DNA of 54,154 bases, taken from NCBI GenBank assembly GCA_029288615.1, contig JARIGV010000032.1, forward strand, positions 1 to 54,154. Direction: 5' to 3'. How positions within the stretch are numbered: position 1 is the first letter of the stretch; each line of letters starts with the position of its first letter. This DNA is from Candidatus Tayloriibacteriota bacterium. Its GTDB lineage: Bacteria > Patescibacteriota > Minisyncoccia > Phycocordibacterales > CAIRYW01. Below are positions 43,914-52,228 of this stretch, piece by piece. Both the position numbers and the translations under genes were made by a program. The notes beneath the pieces are model-generated. The model had not been told where the DNA came from and searched no databases. It saw only the letters and a program-made list of their open reading frames with translations.

Positions 43914-45071
43914 ATGTTCGACTTTCTTCGAAAGAAAAGTAATAAAGATGAAATAGTTTTTACTTTCGTTATTGAAAGTGGAAAAGTGTTATCTGCAATC
44001 ATCTCACATACTCCTGGTAAAAAACCTGAGATTCTTTACACTCACAAAGAATCAATTACATATCAGCAAGATGTAAACCCTGAACGACTTGAAAATCTCA
44101 TGCTTGAGAGCGTGAAGATGTCTGGCGACGTCCTTGCAAGAGAAGGTTATAAAAATATTTCACAAGGCAGCCGCCGAAGGAAAATAGCTGTATTTCTTGG
44201 CTCTCCTTGGTATGCGCCAATTCGAGGTGTTGCAAAAGTCACAAAAGACAAGCCATTTCTTATAAAAGAAAAAATGATTGAGGATACTGTGCGAGAAAAT
44301 TTTTCTTTAAGTCACAAAGATGCGGTCATTATTGAGCAGAAAATAATAACGGTGCGTGGTAATGGATATCGACTCGATAATCCGATCGGCAAAAAGGCGA
44401 GTGCCCTTGATATAGAATTCATTTCAAATGCTTCGTCTAAAAAAATTATTTCAGATATCGAAGAGATGATTCATGTGACGCTTCCTGTGCTTCCAATTAC
44501 ATTTCATACAACCATCTCAAGTATTTTTCCTTCGGCACTAGCAGCAATAAACAAGAAAAATTTCCTTCTTTTTCTTCCTGAGCATGAGATTTCAGATATT
44601 GTTCTTGCAAGAGAAGGGAATTTTGTAGCAAACATCTCAATTCCTTATGGCAAACACGCTCCCGTTCGTGCTATTGCCGCAGCATTCCACACAAGCAAGG
44701 AAGAAGCACACTCACTTCTCATGCTCTATCTTTCAAAAAAACTTGAGACTGAGAAAATGGAGCAAATAGATGAGCTTTTGAAGCTTATTAAGGCAAAATT
44801 TCAGGAAGTTTTGCGTGAAAGTCTCTGGAAACTTTCAACAACCGTCTTTTTACCAAGCGATATTGTAGTAGCTGATGCTCATCCGATTTCAAAACTTCTA
44901 GGCCTTTGGATTCAAACAGAAGAGTTTAGTGAGAAAACACTTACATCAAAAAATTTTGCTGTGCATTTTCTTGAAAATAATGATGTAGAGAAGGCTGTTA
45001 CTGTCCCGCTTGGTGTTACGTATCGAAATCCACTCCTTCTTTCAACAGCTTTGTACAACCAGTCTTTGTAA
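43914..45071 (+). CDS. Hypothetical protein, possibly PilM/FtsA-type actin-like fold
   Basis: 385 residues from the ATG at 43914, without signal or membrane helix. Strand-rich N-terminal part (FTFVIESGKVLSAIISHTPGKKPEIL) and repeated beta-beta-alpha look (LFLPEHEISDIVLAREGNFVANISIPYG; NIVVADAHPISKLLGLWI-like segment near 333-350) recall actin-like ATPases such as PilM or FtsA, but no clear phosphate-binding loop is seen. The next gene encodes a membrane protein; such pairs occur near pilus or division systems. Weak call. Confidence 0.45.
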   Translation: MFDFLRKKSNKDEIVFTFVIESGKVLSAIISHTPGKKPEILYTHKESITYQQDVNPERLENLMLESVKMSGDVLAREGYKNISQGSRRRKIAVFLGSPWYAPIRGVAKVTKDKPFLIKEKMIEDTVRENFSLSHKDAVIIEQKIITVRGNGYRLDNPIGKKASALDIEFISNASSKKIISDIEEMIHVTLPVLPITFHTTISSIFPSALAAINKKNFLLFLPEHEISDIVLAREGNFVANISIPYGKHAPVRAIAAAFHTSKEEAHSLLMLYLSKKLETEKMEQIDELLKLIKAKFQEVLRESLWKLSTTVFLPSDIVVADAHPISKLLGLWIQTEEFSEKTLTSKNFAVHFLENNDVEKAVTVPLGVTYRNPLLLSTALYNQSL

Positions 45072-45093
45072 ATCTCATAAAAAGTTTTACAAT
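45066..45093 (+). promoter_or_regulatory. Promoter before the baseplate-J-like gene
   Basis: TTGTAA (45066-45071), 16-base spacer, TACAAT (45088-45093). ATG at 45102 follows eight bases later. Confidence 0.5.
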
Positions 45094-45101
45094 AGTAGGT
45101 A

Positions 45102-46463
45102 ATGGCACGAAAAAATATTTTTCACGATATTATCCCACCCGAAAAAAGATCAATCAGAAATCTCGCGCTGCCTTCTGACAAAGAAAAAAAAGAAATAGAT
45201 AAGAAAGAAAAAGAAGACCTTAAAGTTACCGCAAAAGACAGAGTACGAGAGAAAGAAAATGAAGAGGTAGTTCGCAAAGTAAATCTTAAAACCATTCCAG
45301 AAAAAGAGAGAGTTACAGAGGCTCCGGAGAGGACTTCAGGAAGAAACTGGGGGGATAAACCTCGCTCAGGCAGAAAAGTCTGGGTCATTACACTTATATG
45401 CCTTATTGCTCTTGCAAGTGCAATCGCTTTTCTTATTTCAAAAGCAACAGTCACTGTCACAATCAAATCATTCACCATCACTCTCGATGATGATATTTCA
45501 GCAACTCAAAATGATAAAGGTCTCACATATTCATCAATCGCTCTTACAGATACTGGCTCACTTGATGTCACATCATCAACAACAAAAAAAGTACTTTCTA
45601 CCGCAGCAGGTACTGTGGTGATCTACAACAACCAAGCAACATCACAAAAACTCATTGCCGGAACACGACTTGAAACTCCGGGAGGTCTTATTTATAAAAC
45701 TGACGCAGCAGTGACAATCCCTGCACGCACTGGTTCTGGTAGCAAAACAACACCCGGGAGTGTTTCTGTAAAAGTGCATGCAGAAGCAGCAGGACCTAAA
45801 TACAATATCGGTCTTAATGATTTTACTTTGCCTGCATTTAAAGGTGATCCTCGTTACCAAAATATCTACGGGCGATCGAAAACAGAGATGACGGGTGGCG
45901 CAGAAGGTAATGTGCCTGTACTTTCTGATGCTGACGCTTCAACAACAAGGTCTTCGATTGAAAAAACACTCGGCTCAAAGCTTCTTTCAGAAGCAACCGC
46001 TCAAGTGCCAGCAGATTTTGTACTCTTTAATAGTGCAAACGTCATTACATATTCTGATTTGCCAGCAGAAACAAATGGTGACAAGGCCACAATAAAAGAA
46101 CAAGGATCTTTTAAAGGTTACATTTTCAAAAAATCTGATCTTGCAACATATCTTGGCACACTTAAAGACGAGCCAATAAAGGGTGATGTGCCGCTTACAA
46201 TCGACGCTTCAAATCTCACGATTTCAAATATCTCTGAAGCGAACGATACGCTTAAGTTCCACGCAAAGGGCACGATTAAAGTTTCCTACATTCTTGATAC
46301 CGAAACTTTGAAGAAAGATTTGGAAGGAAAGAACAAAACTGAGGCAATACAAGTGTTTGAAAAGTACCCAGCGATCGATACTGCTAAGATTAGTATCACT
46401 CCATTGTGGTGGATTCCTGAAAATGCCGACAAAATTGAGGTAAAAACCAACGAAAGCAATTGA
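45102..46463 (+). CDS. Membrane protein with baseplate J-like extracellular domain
   Basis: 453 residues. A highly charged N-terminal 90 residues (Lys/Glu-rich) stays in the cytosol, one membrane helix follows (KVWVITLICLIALASAIAFLI near 91-111), then a strand-rich outer part. GTVVIYNNQATSQKLIAGTRLETPGGLIY and AEAAGPKYNIGLNDFTLPAF plus MTGGAEG match the style of baseplate J / gp47-like repeats seen in many CPR envelope proteins. Stop is TGA, supporting the standard code. The stop overlaps the -35 box of the infA promoter. Confidence 0.6.
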   Translation: MARKNIFHDIIPPEKRSIRNLALPSDKEKKEIDKKEKEDLKVTAKDRVREKENEEVVRKVNLKTIPEKERVTEAPERTSGRNWGDKPRSGRKVWVITLICLIALASAIAFLISKATVTVTIKSFTITLDDDISATQNDKGLTYSSIALTDTGSLDVTSSTTKKVLSTAAGTVVIYNNQATSQKLIAGTRLETPGGLIYKTDAAVTIPARTGSGSKTTPGSVSVKVHAEAAGPKYNIGLNDFTLPAFKGDPRYQNIYGRSKTEMTGGAEGNVPVLSDADASTTRSSIEKTLGSKLLSEATAQVPADFVLFNSANVITYSDLPAETNGDKATIKEQGSFKGYIFKKSDLATYLGTLKDEPIKGDVPLTIDASNLTISNISEANDTLKFHAKGTIKVSYILDTETLKKDLEGKNKTEAIQVFEKYPAIDTAKISITPLWWIPENADKIEVKTNESN

Positions 46464-46488
46464 CCAATGAAAATTGGGCTGCTATAAT
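46460..46488 (+). promoter_or_regulatory. Consensus promoter of the infA-ribosomal operon
   Basis: TTGACC (46460-46465), 17-base spacer, TATAAT (46483-46488) with TGC forming an extended -10. ATG of infA at 46501, about five bases of leader. Starts the translation/transcription gene cluster. Confidence 0.75.
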
Positions 46489-46500
46489 TTCCCTTACTTA

Positions 46501-46713
46501 ATGAGCAAAGAAAACGTAGAGAAAAAGTCAGGCGTCGTCACAGAAGCACTTCCTAACACGATGTTTCGCGTGAAGATGGAAGATGATAGTGAAATCCTCG
46601 CGTTTCTTTCTGGAAAAATGAGGCTCAACAGGATCCGCGTGCTCATAGGGGATCGCGTAGAGATGGAGATGGACCCCTACGGAGGAAAAGCCCGCATAAC
46701 AAGGCGTTTTTAG
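46501..46713 (+). CDS. infA: Translation initiation factor IF-1
   Basis: 70 residues, one S1/OB-fold domain: [20 protein letters not shown] at 8-27, [26 protein letters not shown] near 32-57, ending ARITRRF. Nine extra in-frame codons upstream overlap the promoter, so the ATG at 46501 is the start. Blocks the ribosomal A site during initiation. Head of the classic infA-rpmJ-rpsM-rpsK order. Confidence 0.95.
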   Translation: MSKENVEKKSGVVTEALPNTMFRVKMEDDSEILAFLSGKMRLNRIRVLIGDRVEMEMDPYGGKARITRRF

Positions 46714-46789
46714 GGAACTCAAAAAGCCCGAGAAATCCCCTTTACTTATAAAAGGGAATATAGTATATTACTCGTCACTTTACATATAC

Positions 46790-46906
46790 ATGAAAGTCAA
46801 AGCATCAGTTAAAAAAATGTGTCCGCAGTGCAAGACCGTCCGAAGAGGCGGTTATGTTCGTGTGATCTGCAAAGCTGACAAAAGACACAAGCAGCGACAG
46901 GGCTAA
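46790..46906 (+). CDS. rpmJ: 50S ribosomal protein bL36
   Basis: 38 residues: [20 protein letters not shown], then [17 protein letters not shown]. The zinc ribbon is complete, with Cys 11, 14 and 27 and His 33. Position between infA and rpsM is the standard one. The gene is too short for most ORF cut-offs. Confidence 0.95.
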   Translation: MKVKASVKKMCPQCKTVRRGGYVRVICKADKRHKQRQG

Positions 46907-46937
46907 TAGACATACATAAAGATAATTTAAACATCAA

Positions 46938-47315
46938 ATGAGAATTCTAGGTATTACAGTTCCAGACGAAAAGCGACTCGAGATTGCTCTCACTGCTATT
47001 TACGGTATCGGACGAAACAGAGCACACACAATTCTCGATGATGCGAAGGTTCCATACGGAAAGAAGGCAAAGGAACTCTCAACTGAGGAAGAGAATGAGA
47101 TCCGAAAATTCGTTGAGGGATACAAGCTCGAAGGAGAACTCAAGCGAGAAGTAGGAGCAAACATCAAACGTCTCAAAGATATCAAATGCTACAGAGGAAC
47201 TCGACACGCAAGACGACTCCCTGCAAGAGGTCAGAGAACAAAGACAAACGCACGAACACTCAAGGGTCCTAAGAAGACTATGGGTAGCGGACGAAAGAAG
47301 GTAGAGAAGAAATAA
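46938..47315 (+). CDS. rpsM: 30S ribosomal protein uS13
   Basis: 125 residues with helix-two-turn-helix IALTAIYGIGRNRAHTILDD near 16-35 and the basic tail RGTRHARRLPARGQRTKTNART near 90-111, which contacts the tRNA in the P site. Head of the small subunit; standard order with rpsK. Confidence 0.96.
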   Translation: MRILGITVPDEKRLEIALTAIYGIGRNRAHTILDDAKVPYGKKAKELSTEEENEIRKFVEGYKLEGELKREVGANIKRLKDIKCYRGTRHARRLPARGQRTKTNARTLKGPKKTMGSGRKKVEKK

Positions 47316-47344
47316 AAGTAGACTGAAAGACCAACACAAAAACA

Positions 47345-47776
47345 ATGGGAAAGAAAAAAATCGTAACAAAAGGATCAGAAAACAAGGATGAATCAAAATC
47401 TGGAGCAAATTCTCTTTCAAAGAAGAGAGTTGATGTTGGTATTCTTTCTGTTCAGTCTACATACAACAACACAAAGGTTCTTCTTACGGATGCTAAAGGC
47501 AACGCTCTTGCATGGAGCTCAAGCGGTAGCCTCGGCTTCAAAGGAGCAAAGAAAGGAACACCTTTCGCTGCTGCAAAAGTAGGAGAAATCGTTGGCGCAA
47601 AGGCTCAGGCTATGGGTATGCGAGCAATTTCAGTGGTTGTTAAAGGAGTAGGGTCAGGACGTGAGTCTTCGATCCGCGGTTTTATTTCTAAAGGAGCATT
47701 TGAAGTAACATCAATCAAAGATGCGACACCTGTTCCTCACAATGGACCTCGACCACCTAAGCCTCGACGAGTATAA
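47345..47776 (+). CDS. rpsK: 30S ribosomal protein uS11
   Basis: 143 residues with a slightly extended Lys/Ser-rich N-terminus. Conserved VQSTYNNTKVLLTDAKGNALAWSS near 36-60, GPGSGRES-like GVGSGRESSIRG near 98-109 and the end PHNGPRPPKPRRV. Part of the platform beside the mRNA exit. Confidence 0.96.
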   Translation: MGKKKIVTKGSENKDESKSGANSLSKKRVDVGILSVQSTYNNTKVLLTDAKGNALAWSSSGSLGFKGAKKGTPFAAAKVGEIVGAKAQAMGMRAISVVVKGVGSGRESSIRGFISKGAFEVTSIKDATPVPHNGPRPPKPRRV

Positions 47777-47801
47777 AGCAATCTAAATACTGTTTAAATA
47801 T

Positions 47802-48404
47802 ATGAAAATCGGCCCAAAATACAAAATCGCACGACGACTTAACGCAGGAATCTTTGAGAAAACTCAAACAGCTAAATTCGCAGCTTCAAAAGAGCGACGA
47901 AAGGAGCGAGGAGGAAAGCCAAAGAGCGCTTTTGGTATGCAGATGAATGAGAAGCAAAAGGCTCGTCTCACATACGGTATTACAGAGAAGCAGTTTAAGA
48001 ACTACGTAAAGAGAGTTCTCGAAGAGGGAATTGGAAATCAGAACGATGCGCTTTTTGAAGCTCTTGAAACTCGTCTCGATAACGTCGTTTACCGCCTAGG
48101 ATTTGCAACGACACGAAGAGGAGCACGACAGATGGTTTCTCACGGACACATCAAGGTCAATGGAAAGAGAGTTACTGTGCCATCTTTCCGAGTCGCCAAA
48201 GGAGATAAGGTGACGATTCGAAAAGAAAGCGAAGGAAAGGCACTCTACCGAGATCTCGATGAGAGAATCAAAACCGTTTCAACACCAACTTGGATTGCTT
48301 TTGACATAAAGTCAAAGGAGGCGACAATTCAGGGTGCACCGAAGGCTGTTCCAGCGGAACTTCTTTTCGATCTTGGTGCTATATTCGAATATTATCGACG
48401 ATAA
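47802..48404 (+). CDS. rpsD: 30S ribosomal protein uS4
   Basis: 200 residues. N-terminal part without the zinc cysteines of the C+ form; S4 RNA-binding domain with RLDNVVYRLGFATTRRGARQMVSHGHIKVNGKRV (split near 88-121). Early assembly protein and, in many bacteria, a translational repressor of the alpha operon. The gene after it has its own promoter. Confidence 0.96.
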   Translation: MKIGPKYKIARRLNAGIFEKTQTAKFAASKERRKERGGKPKSAFGMQMNEKQKARLTYGITEKQFKNYVKRVLEEGIGNQNDALFEALETRLDNVVYRLGFATTRRGARQMVSHGHIKVNGKRVTVPSFRVAKGDKVTIRKESEGKALYRDLDERIKTVSTPTWIAFDIKSKEATIQGAPKAVPAELLFDLGAIFEYYRR

Positions 48405-48415
48405 AAGACCCATAT

Positions 48416-48444
48416 TTGCGTAAATCTCGAAAATGGGTTATAAT
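48416..48444 (+). promoter_or_regulatory. Promoter in front of rpoA
   Basis: TTGCGT (48416-48421), 17-base spacer, consensus TATAAT (48439-48444). Predicted leader of about 33 bases before the ATG at 48484. Allows rpoA and rplQ expression apart from the ribosomal genes upstream. Confidence 0.7.
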
Positions 48445-48483
48445 TTTGCGCATATTTTAAAAAAGTAATTAAAGAGCAATATC

Positions 48484-49452
48484 ATGGCCGAAACAAAAAT
48501 TTTACTTCCAGGAAAACCAAAGATCGTGAAGGAGGACGCGATCTCAGGAGTCTTTGAAATCGAAGGCCTTTATCCTGGCTACGGTCACACTCTCGGAAAC
48601 TCTCTCCGACGAATCATTCTTTCATCTATTGAAGGAGCAGCGATCACATCTCTCAAGATCAAGGGAGTTGGTCACGAGTTTTCAGCTATCAACGGCGTTA
48701 AGGAAGATGTCGTTACTCTTATCCTTAACCTCAAAAAGGTTCGTGTTCGCCTCAACACTTCTGAGCCACAGACTCTTACTCTCTCAGTAAAAGGCGCAAA
48801 GAAAGTCACAGCAGCCGACATCAAGGCTCCTGGCCAGGTTGAGATCCTCAATGCTGATCAGTACATCGCTGAGATCACAGAAAAATCTGCAGAACTCGAA
48901 ATTGAAATCGAGGTTCAGAAAGGACTTGGATACGTTCCAAAGGAAGTCATCGCAAAAGAGCGAGTTGAGATCGGTACAATTTCAGTTGATGCAATCTTTA
49001 GCCCAGTGCGACGTGTTGCATACGAAGTTGAGAACATGCGAGTAGGAGACCGAACAGACTTCAACAAACTCCGCATCTACATTGAAACTGACGGAAGCCT
49101 TTCTGCAAAGGAAGCCCTCGAGAAATCTATTGTCATCATGATCGAGCAGCTTAAGGCTATTGTTGGTTTCAAGGAAGAAGAACCAGTTGAGGTTGCGGCA
49201 CCAGAGGCATCTGCGAAAGAAGAGGCTCCAAAAAAGAACCGTGAGGATCTTGAGGAGACATATAAGACTCGAGTAGAGTCTCTCGACCTTTCACAGCGCA
49301 CAATCAACGCTCTTACAAATGCAAACATCCGAACACTCGGAGGACTTGCACGAAAGAAGGAAAAGGATCTTCTTGAGGTAGATGGACTTGGAACAAAGGG
49401 CATCATGGAGATCAAGGCTATGCTCAAAGGATTCGGTATTGAACTTAAATAA
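48484..49452 (+). CDS. rpoA: RNA polymerase alpha subunit
   Basis: 322 residues. N-terminal dimer domain: GYGHTLGNSLRRIILSSIEGAAIT near 33-56 and PVRRVAYEVENMRVGDRTDFNKL near 176-198; an acidic linker EEEPVEVAAPEAS near 236-248; C-terminal domain LDLSQRTINALTNANIRTLGGL near 269-290 and DGLGTKGIMEIKAML near 300-314, which binds UP elements and activators. Complete, normal. Confidence 0.97.
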   Translation: MAETKILLPGKPKIVKEDAISGVFEIEGLYPGYGHTLGNSLRRIILSSIEGAAITSLKIKGVGHEFSAINGVKEDVVTLILNLKKVRVRLNTSEPQTLTLSVKGAKKVTAADIKAPGQVEILNADQYIAEITEKSAELEIEIEVQKGLGYVPKEVIAKERVEIGTISVDAIFSPVRRVAYEVENMRVGDRTDFNKLRIYIETDGSLSAKEALEKSIVIMIEQLKAIVGFKEEEPVEVAAPEASAKEEAPKKNREDLEETYKTRVESLDLSQRTINALTNANIRTLGGLARKKEKDLLEVDGLGTKGIMEIKAMLKGFGIELK

Positions 49453-49471
49453 ATTTTAAACGGACACGACA

Positions 49472-49825
49472 ATGCGACACCACAAGAACAAAAGAAAATT
49501 CGGACTCACTAAGAACAAGAGAAATGCACTTCTTAAGACTCTTGCGGTGTCTCTTATTCGCGATGGAAAGATAAAGACGACAGCAGCAAAAGCAAAAGAG
49601 CTTCGACCATTCGTTGAAAAGCTTGTTACAATCGCTAAAGCTGATACTCTCGCTTCAAAGCGACTTATCGCAAGCCGCATCGGAGCTGGAGTTTCTGCAA
49701 AGAAGCTTTTCGCTGAGATCGTACCAGCACACAAGGAGCGAAAAGGAGGCTACACACGAGTTATCAAGCTTCCAAATCGAGCAAAGGACGCGAGCCCGAT
49801 GGCACTTATTGAATTCGTCAAATAA
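49472..49825 (+). CDS. rplQ: 50S ribosomal protein bL17
   Basis: 117 residues: RHHKNKRKFGLTKNKRNALL at 2-21 is the typical basic start, then KTTAAKAKELRPFVEKLVTIAK near 33-54 and the end in GGYTRVIKLPNRAKDASPMALIEFV. Directly after rpoA as in most bacteria. Confidence 0.96.
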   Translation: MRHHKNKRKFGLTKNKRNALLKTLAVSLIRDGKIKTTAAKAKELRPFVEKLVTIAKADTLASKRLIASRIGAGVSAKKLFAEIVPAHKERKGGYTRVIKLPNRAKDASPMALIEFVK

Positions 49826-49842
49826 ATTTAAACAGAGAAGTT

Positions 49843-50184
49843 ATGCATACAATCGACGCAACAAATCAGAAACTAGGACGAGTGGCAAGCCAGGCCGCAG
49901 CTCTTCTTTGTGGTAAAGCAAGCACAGACTTCGCTCGAAACAAAATGCCAGTGACAAAAGTTGAGATCACAAACGCATCAAAGATTTCTATCACTGAGAC
50001 AAAGAAGAAGACAAAGACTCATTCACGATATTCTGGCTACCCATCAGGACTTAAGAAAGAAACTCTCGAGAGAACAATCGAGAAGAAAGGATATTCAGAA
50101 ATTATTCGAAAGGCAGTATCTGGAATGCTTCCTAAAAACAAGCTCCGCTCAAAGATGCTTCTTAATCTTAAGGTTTCTGAATAA
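49843..50184 (+). CDS. rplM: 50S ribosomal protein uL13, short
   Basis: 113 residues against about 142: the sequence starts HTIDATNQKLGRVASQAAALL and includes HSRYSGYPSGLK near 62-73 and AVSGMLPKNKLRSKMLLNL near 90-108. An N-terminal strand and the C-terminal tail are shortened. Pairs with rpsI as usual. Confidence 0.94.
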   Translation: MHTIDATNQKLGRVASQAAALLCGKASTDFARNKMPVTKVEITNASKISITETKKKTKTHSRYSGYPSGLKKETLERTIEKKGYSEIIRKAVSGMLPKNKLRSKMLLNLKVSE

Positions 50185-50195
50185 ATAGAAAGACT

Positions 50196-50597
50196 ATGGC
50201 AAAAGAAAACACATACATTGAAGCAATTGGACGACGAAAGACCTCAGTAGCTCGAGTGCGCATCACTCCAGACTCTAAAGGCGGCGTTACAGTAAACAAC
50301 AAGAATCTTCCTGAAGCTTTCCCAACAGCACTTCTTCAGAAGACTGTTCTCGAAGCTCTCGACAAAGCAGCAGACAAAGGAAAGTTTAAGGTAACAGCAA
50401 TGGTAAAGGGAGGTGGTATCACATCACAGGCAGAATCAGTTCGCCTTGGTATCTCACGAGCTCTCGTAGAATATGATCACACTCTAAGAGGTACTCTCAA
50501 GAAAGAAGGATATCTCAAGCGAGATCCACGATCTAAAGAACGACGAAAGTTCGGTCTCAAGAAAGCCCGAAAGGCACCTCAGTGGAGCAAACGATAA
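50196..50597 (+). CDS. rpsI: 30S ribosomal protein uS9
   Basis: 133 residues: YIEAIGRRKTSVARVRITP near 7-25, KGGGITSQAESVRLGISRAL near 71-90, and the basic C-terminal tail KFGLKKARKAPQWSKR that ends with the universally conserved S-K-R, reaching the P-site tRNA. Last gene of the cluster. Confidence 0.96.
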   Translation: MAKENTYIEAIGRRKTSVARVRITPDSKGGVTVNNKNLPEAFPTALLQKTVLEALDKAADKGKFKVTAMVKGGGITSQAESVRLGISRALVEYDHTLRGTLKKEGYLKRDPRSKERRKFGLKKARKAPQWSKR

Positions 50598-50601
50598 CAC
50601 C

Positions 50602-50627
50602 AAATCCCTCAATCGAGGGATTTTTTT
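50602..50627 (+). terminator. Terminator of the ribosomal cluster
   Basis: AAATCCCTC-AATC-GAGGGATTT followed by TTTTATT; nine pairs and a T run. Confidence 0.88.
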
Positions 50628-50720
50628 ATTGTGCTCCACAAAAAAGGGGCTGTGGAAAGATCACTTCTTGAATTTGCACACTGTTATACAATTAAATAGT
50701 TATCCATTTAATACATTTGT

Positions 50721-51104
50721 ATGTCATTCGAAGAAATACCACAGGAAGGTGTAGAAGAAACTCCGGAGGAAAAGATTGAAAGCATGTTTAAGCCAGAACA
50801 GGTAGAAGCTGATATTGATAACGCCATCGCAGAAATAAAAAAGAAACGCAGTGGTCTATTTCGAAATAGTTTCAAAAGAGAGAACGAAGAAGAGATTATC
50901 GGGGAAATCATGGATGTTATAGCGGAGAAATATAGCATCAATCAAGATATGGTGCTCAACAACACTCCTGAAGTTGATGAGGAGTCAGACGAGGAGGAAA
51001 TAGCGGAACACGCAAGACAAACCATAGAAACAAACAGGGCGACAGATTTTGTACTTACATACACAAACAAAAAGATTGCGGAAGCACTGGAAAAGTATTG
51101 GTAA
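50721..51104 (+). CDS. Acidic hypothetical protein, 127 aa
   Basis: Strongly acidic and helical: N-terminal EEIPQEGVEETPEEKIESM, acidic stretch EVDEESDEEEIAEHARQ near 85-101, helical ends. A cytosolic protein with no known domain. Its own unit, ending in a terminator and placed before grpE. Might be a chaperone-linked or ribosome-linked factor but no evidence exists. Confidence 0.6.
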   Translation: MSFEEIPQEGVEETPEEKIESMFKPEQVEADIDNAIAEIKKKRSGLFRNSFKRENEEEIIGEIMDVIAEKYSINQDMVLNNTPEVDEESDEEEIAEHARQTIETNRATDFVLTYTNKKIAEALEKYW

Positions 51105-51127
51105 GAAAGAGCCAATGTATTACAAAG

Positions 51128-51163
51128 AAAAAACAGTGGCTTAAAATCTACTGTTTTTTATTT
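51128..51163 (+). terminator. Terminator before grpE
   Basis: AAAAAACAGT-(12-base loop)-ACTGTTTTTT followed by ATTTCTT; ten pairs, mostly A-T. A paired A-run/T-run form. Confidence 0.75.
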
Positions 51164-51164
51164 C

Positions 51165-51192
51165 TTGCAATCTCCAAAAAATCTTTTACAAT
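51165..51192 (+). promoter_or_regulatory. Promoter of grpE
   Basis: TTGCAA (51165-51170), 16-base spacer, TACAAT (51187-51192). ATG at 51202 after nine bases. No CIRCE (HrcA operator) is present around it. Confidence 0.55.
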
Positions 51193-51201
51193 GCACATAC
51201 T

Positions 51202-51789
51202 ATGCAAGATGAAAACTCAAACACACCAATGAATGACGAAGAAAACGATGTAACAATCGACGGAACAGATCTCGATGACAGCGTCGTGTCTGAAGAACAC
51301 GCAGGCGATACAATAAAGAAACTCCGAGAGAAATTAAAGATCGCTGAAAAAGAAAAGATCGAATATCTCACATCTCTTCAGCGCGAACGGGCAGACTTCG
51401 TCAATTTCAAGAAACAGCAGGAAAGCGAAAAGAAGGATCTCATCAAATTTGCTTCAGAACGTCTCGTAGATGATCTCATTCCCGTAATGCAAAACTTCGA
51501 CATGGCTTTCGCAAACAAAGAAGCTTGGGAGAAAGTAGATAAAAACTGGCGCACAGGTGTTGAATACATTTACAACCACCTCAAACAAACACTTGAAGGA
51601 AACGGGCTTACTGAGATTAATCCACTCAATGAAAAATTCGATATCATGCGAGACGAAGCACTCGAGCATGTTCCTGTGGAGTCAAAAGATAAAGACGGTA
51701 TCGTCATTGAAGTTGTACAAAAAGGATATAAACTCAACGGCAAAGTCATCCGCCCAGCGAGAGTGAAAGTAGGGGAGTTTAAGAATTAG
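51202..51789 (+). CDS. grpE: Nucleotide exchange factor GrpE
   Basis: Frees ADP from DnaK. 195 residues: acidic N-terminus, long coiled coil (TIKKLREKLKIAEKEKIEYLTSL), then the head with FVNFKKQQESEKKDL, NFDMAFAN, TGVEYIYNHLKQTLEGNGL and MRDEALEHVPVESKDKDGIVIEVVQKGYKL followed by KVIRPARVKVG. All family signatures present. dnaK lies one small gene downstream. Confidence 0.95.
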   Translation: MQDENSNTPMNDEENDVTIDGTDLDDSVVSEEHAGDTIKKLREKLKIAEKEKIEYLTSLQRERADFVNFKKQQESEKKDLIKFASERLVDDLIPVMQNFDMAFANKEAWEKVDKNWRTGVEYIYNHLKQTLEGNGLTEINPLNEKFDIMRDEALEHVPVESKDKDGIVIEVVQKGYKLNGKVIRPARVKVGEFKN

Positions 51790-51795
51790 ACAGTC

Positions 51796-51823
51796 TTGAA
51801 AAGGCTGAAAAGTTTGGTATAAT
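51796..51823 (+). promoter_or_regulatory. Promoter of the 100-aa orphan between grpE and dnaK
   Basis: TTGAAA (51796-51801), 16-base spacer, consensus TATAAT (51818-51823) with TGG extended -10. A second TGTTATATT at 51826-51834 lies six bases before the ATG at 51841 and gives a leaderless alternative. Confidence 0.6.
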
Positions 51824-51840
51824 TCTGTTATATTTTTGCA

Positions 51841-52143
51841 ATGCTCACAACACCACGCTCACAATTTGTAGAAAAGATCATCACAAGTCCAGAAGGAATC
51901 GACTTCAAGGTTGTTTTCCTTGTCTACGAAGAAAACGGCAAGGTAAAAGGACACTTCGTCTCTGCGACACCCGTTTCCGCACCAGCCCAAGCAGCAGACG
52001 AGCACATCCTCGCACTTGGCGGAAAGATTGAGAAAAATCTTTTCTTCCAGATCTTCGAGAAAATAGAGAAGAAAGTAATTCCTTCTCCATACTCATCACT
52101 TTTGTATTTCAAAGGAAGCATTCCTCGTGCTCCGGCCTTTTAA
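51841..52143 (+). CDS. Hypothetical protein, 100 aa
   Basis: Begins MLTTPRSQFVEKIITSPEGI; strand-rich middle FKVVFLVYEENGKVKGHFVSA and a C-terminal YSSLLYFKGSIPRAPAF. No domain recognised. Its position between grpE and dnaK, with two promoters and a terminator, makes it a likely real gene. A stress link is suggested only by context. Confidence 0.6.
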   Translation: MLTTPRSQFVEKIITSPEGIDFKVVFLVYEENGKVKGHFVSATPVSAPAQAADEHILALGGKIEKNLFFQIFEKIEKKVIPSPYSSLLYFKGSIPRAPAF

Positions 52144-52160
52144 ATAAACCCTAAAAATCT

Positions 52161-52185
52161 GCAAAGTTTTTCTTTGCGGTTTTTT
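52161..52185 (+). terminator. Terminator before dnaK
   Basis: GCAAAG-TTTTT-CTTTGC followed by GGTTTTTT. Six-pair stem with a T tail. Confidence 0.65.
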
Positions 52186-52228
52186 CGCATGTCTTATTAG
52201 CTCTATTAAATTAATCTCATTCAAATTT

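Noticed and set aside
45102-46463. Alternative genetic code (UGA read as glycine, code 25)
   Set aside because: Long frames are intact under the standard code, and this gene stops at a TGA that overlaps the infA promoter as expected.
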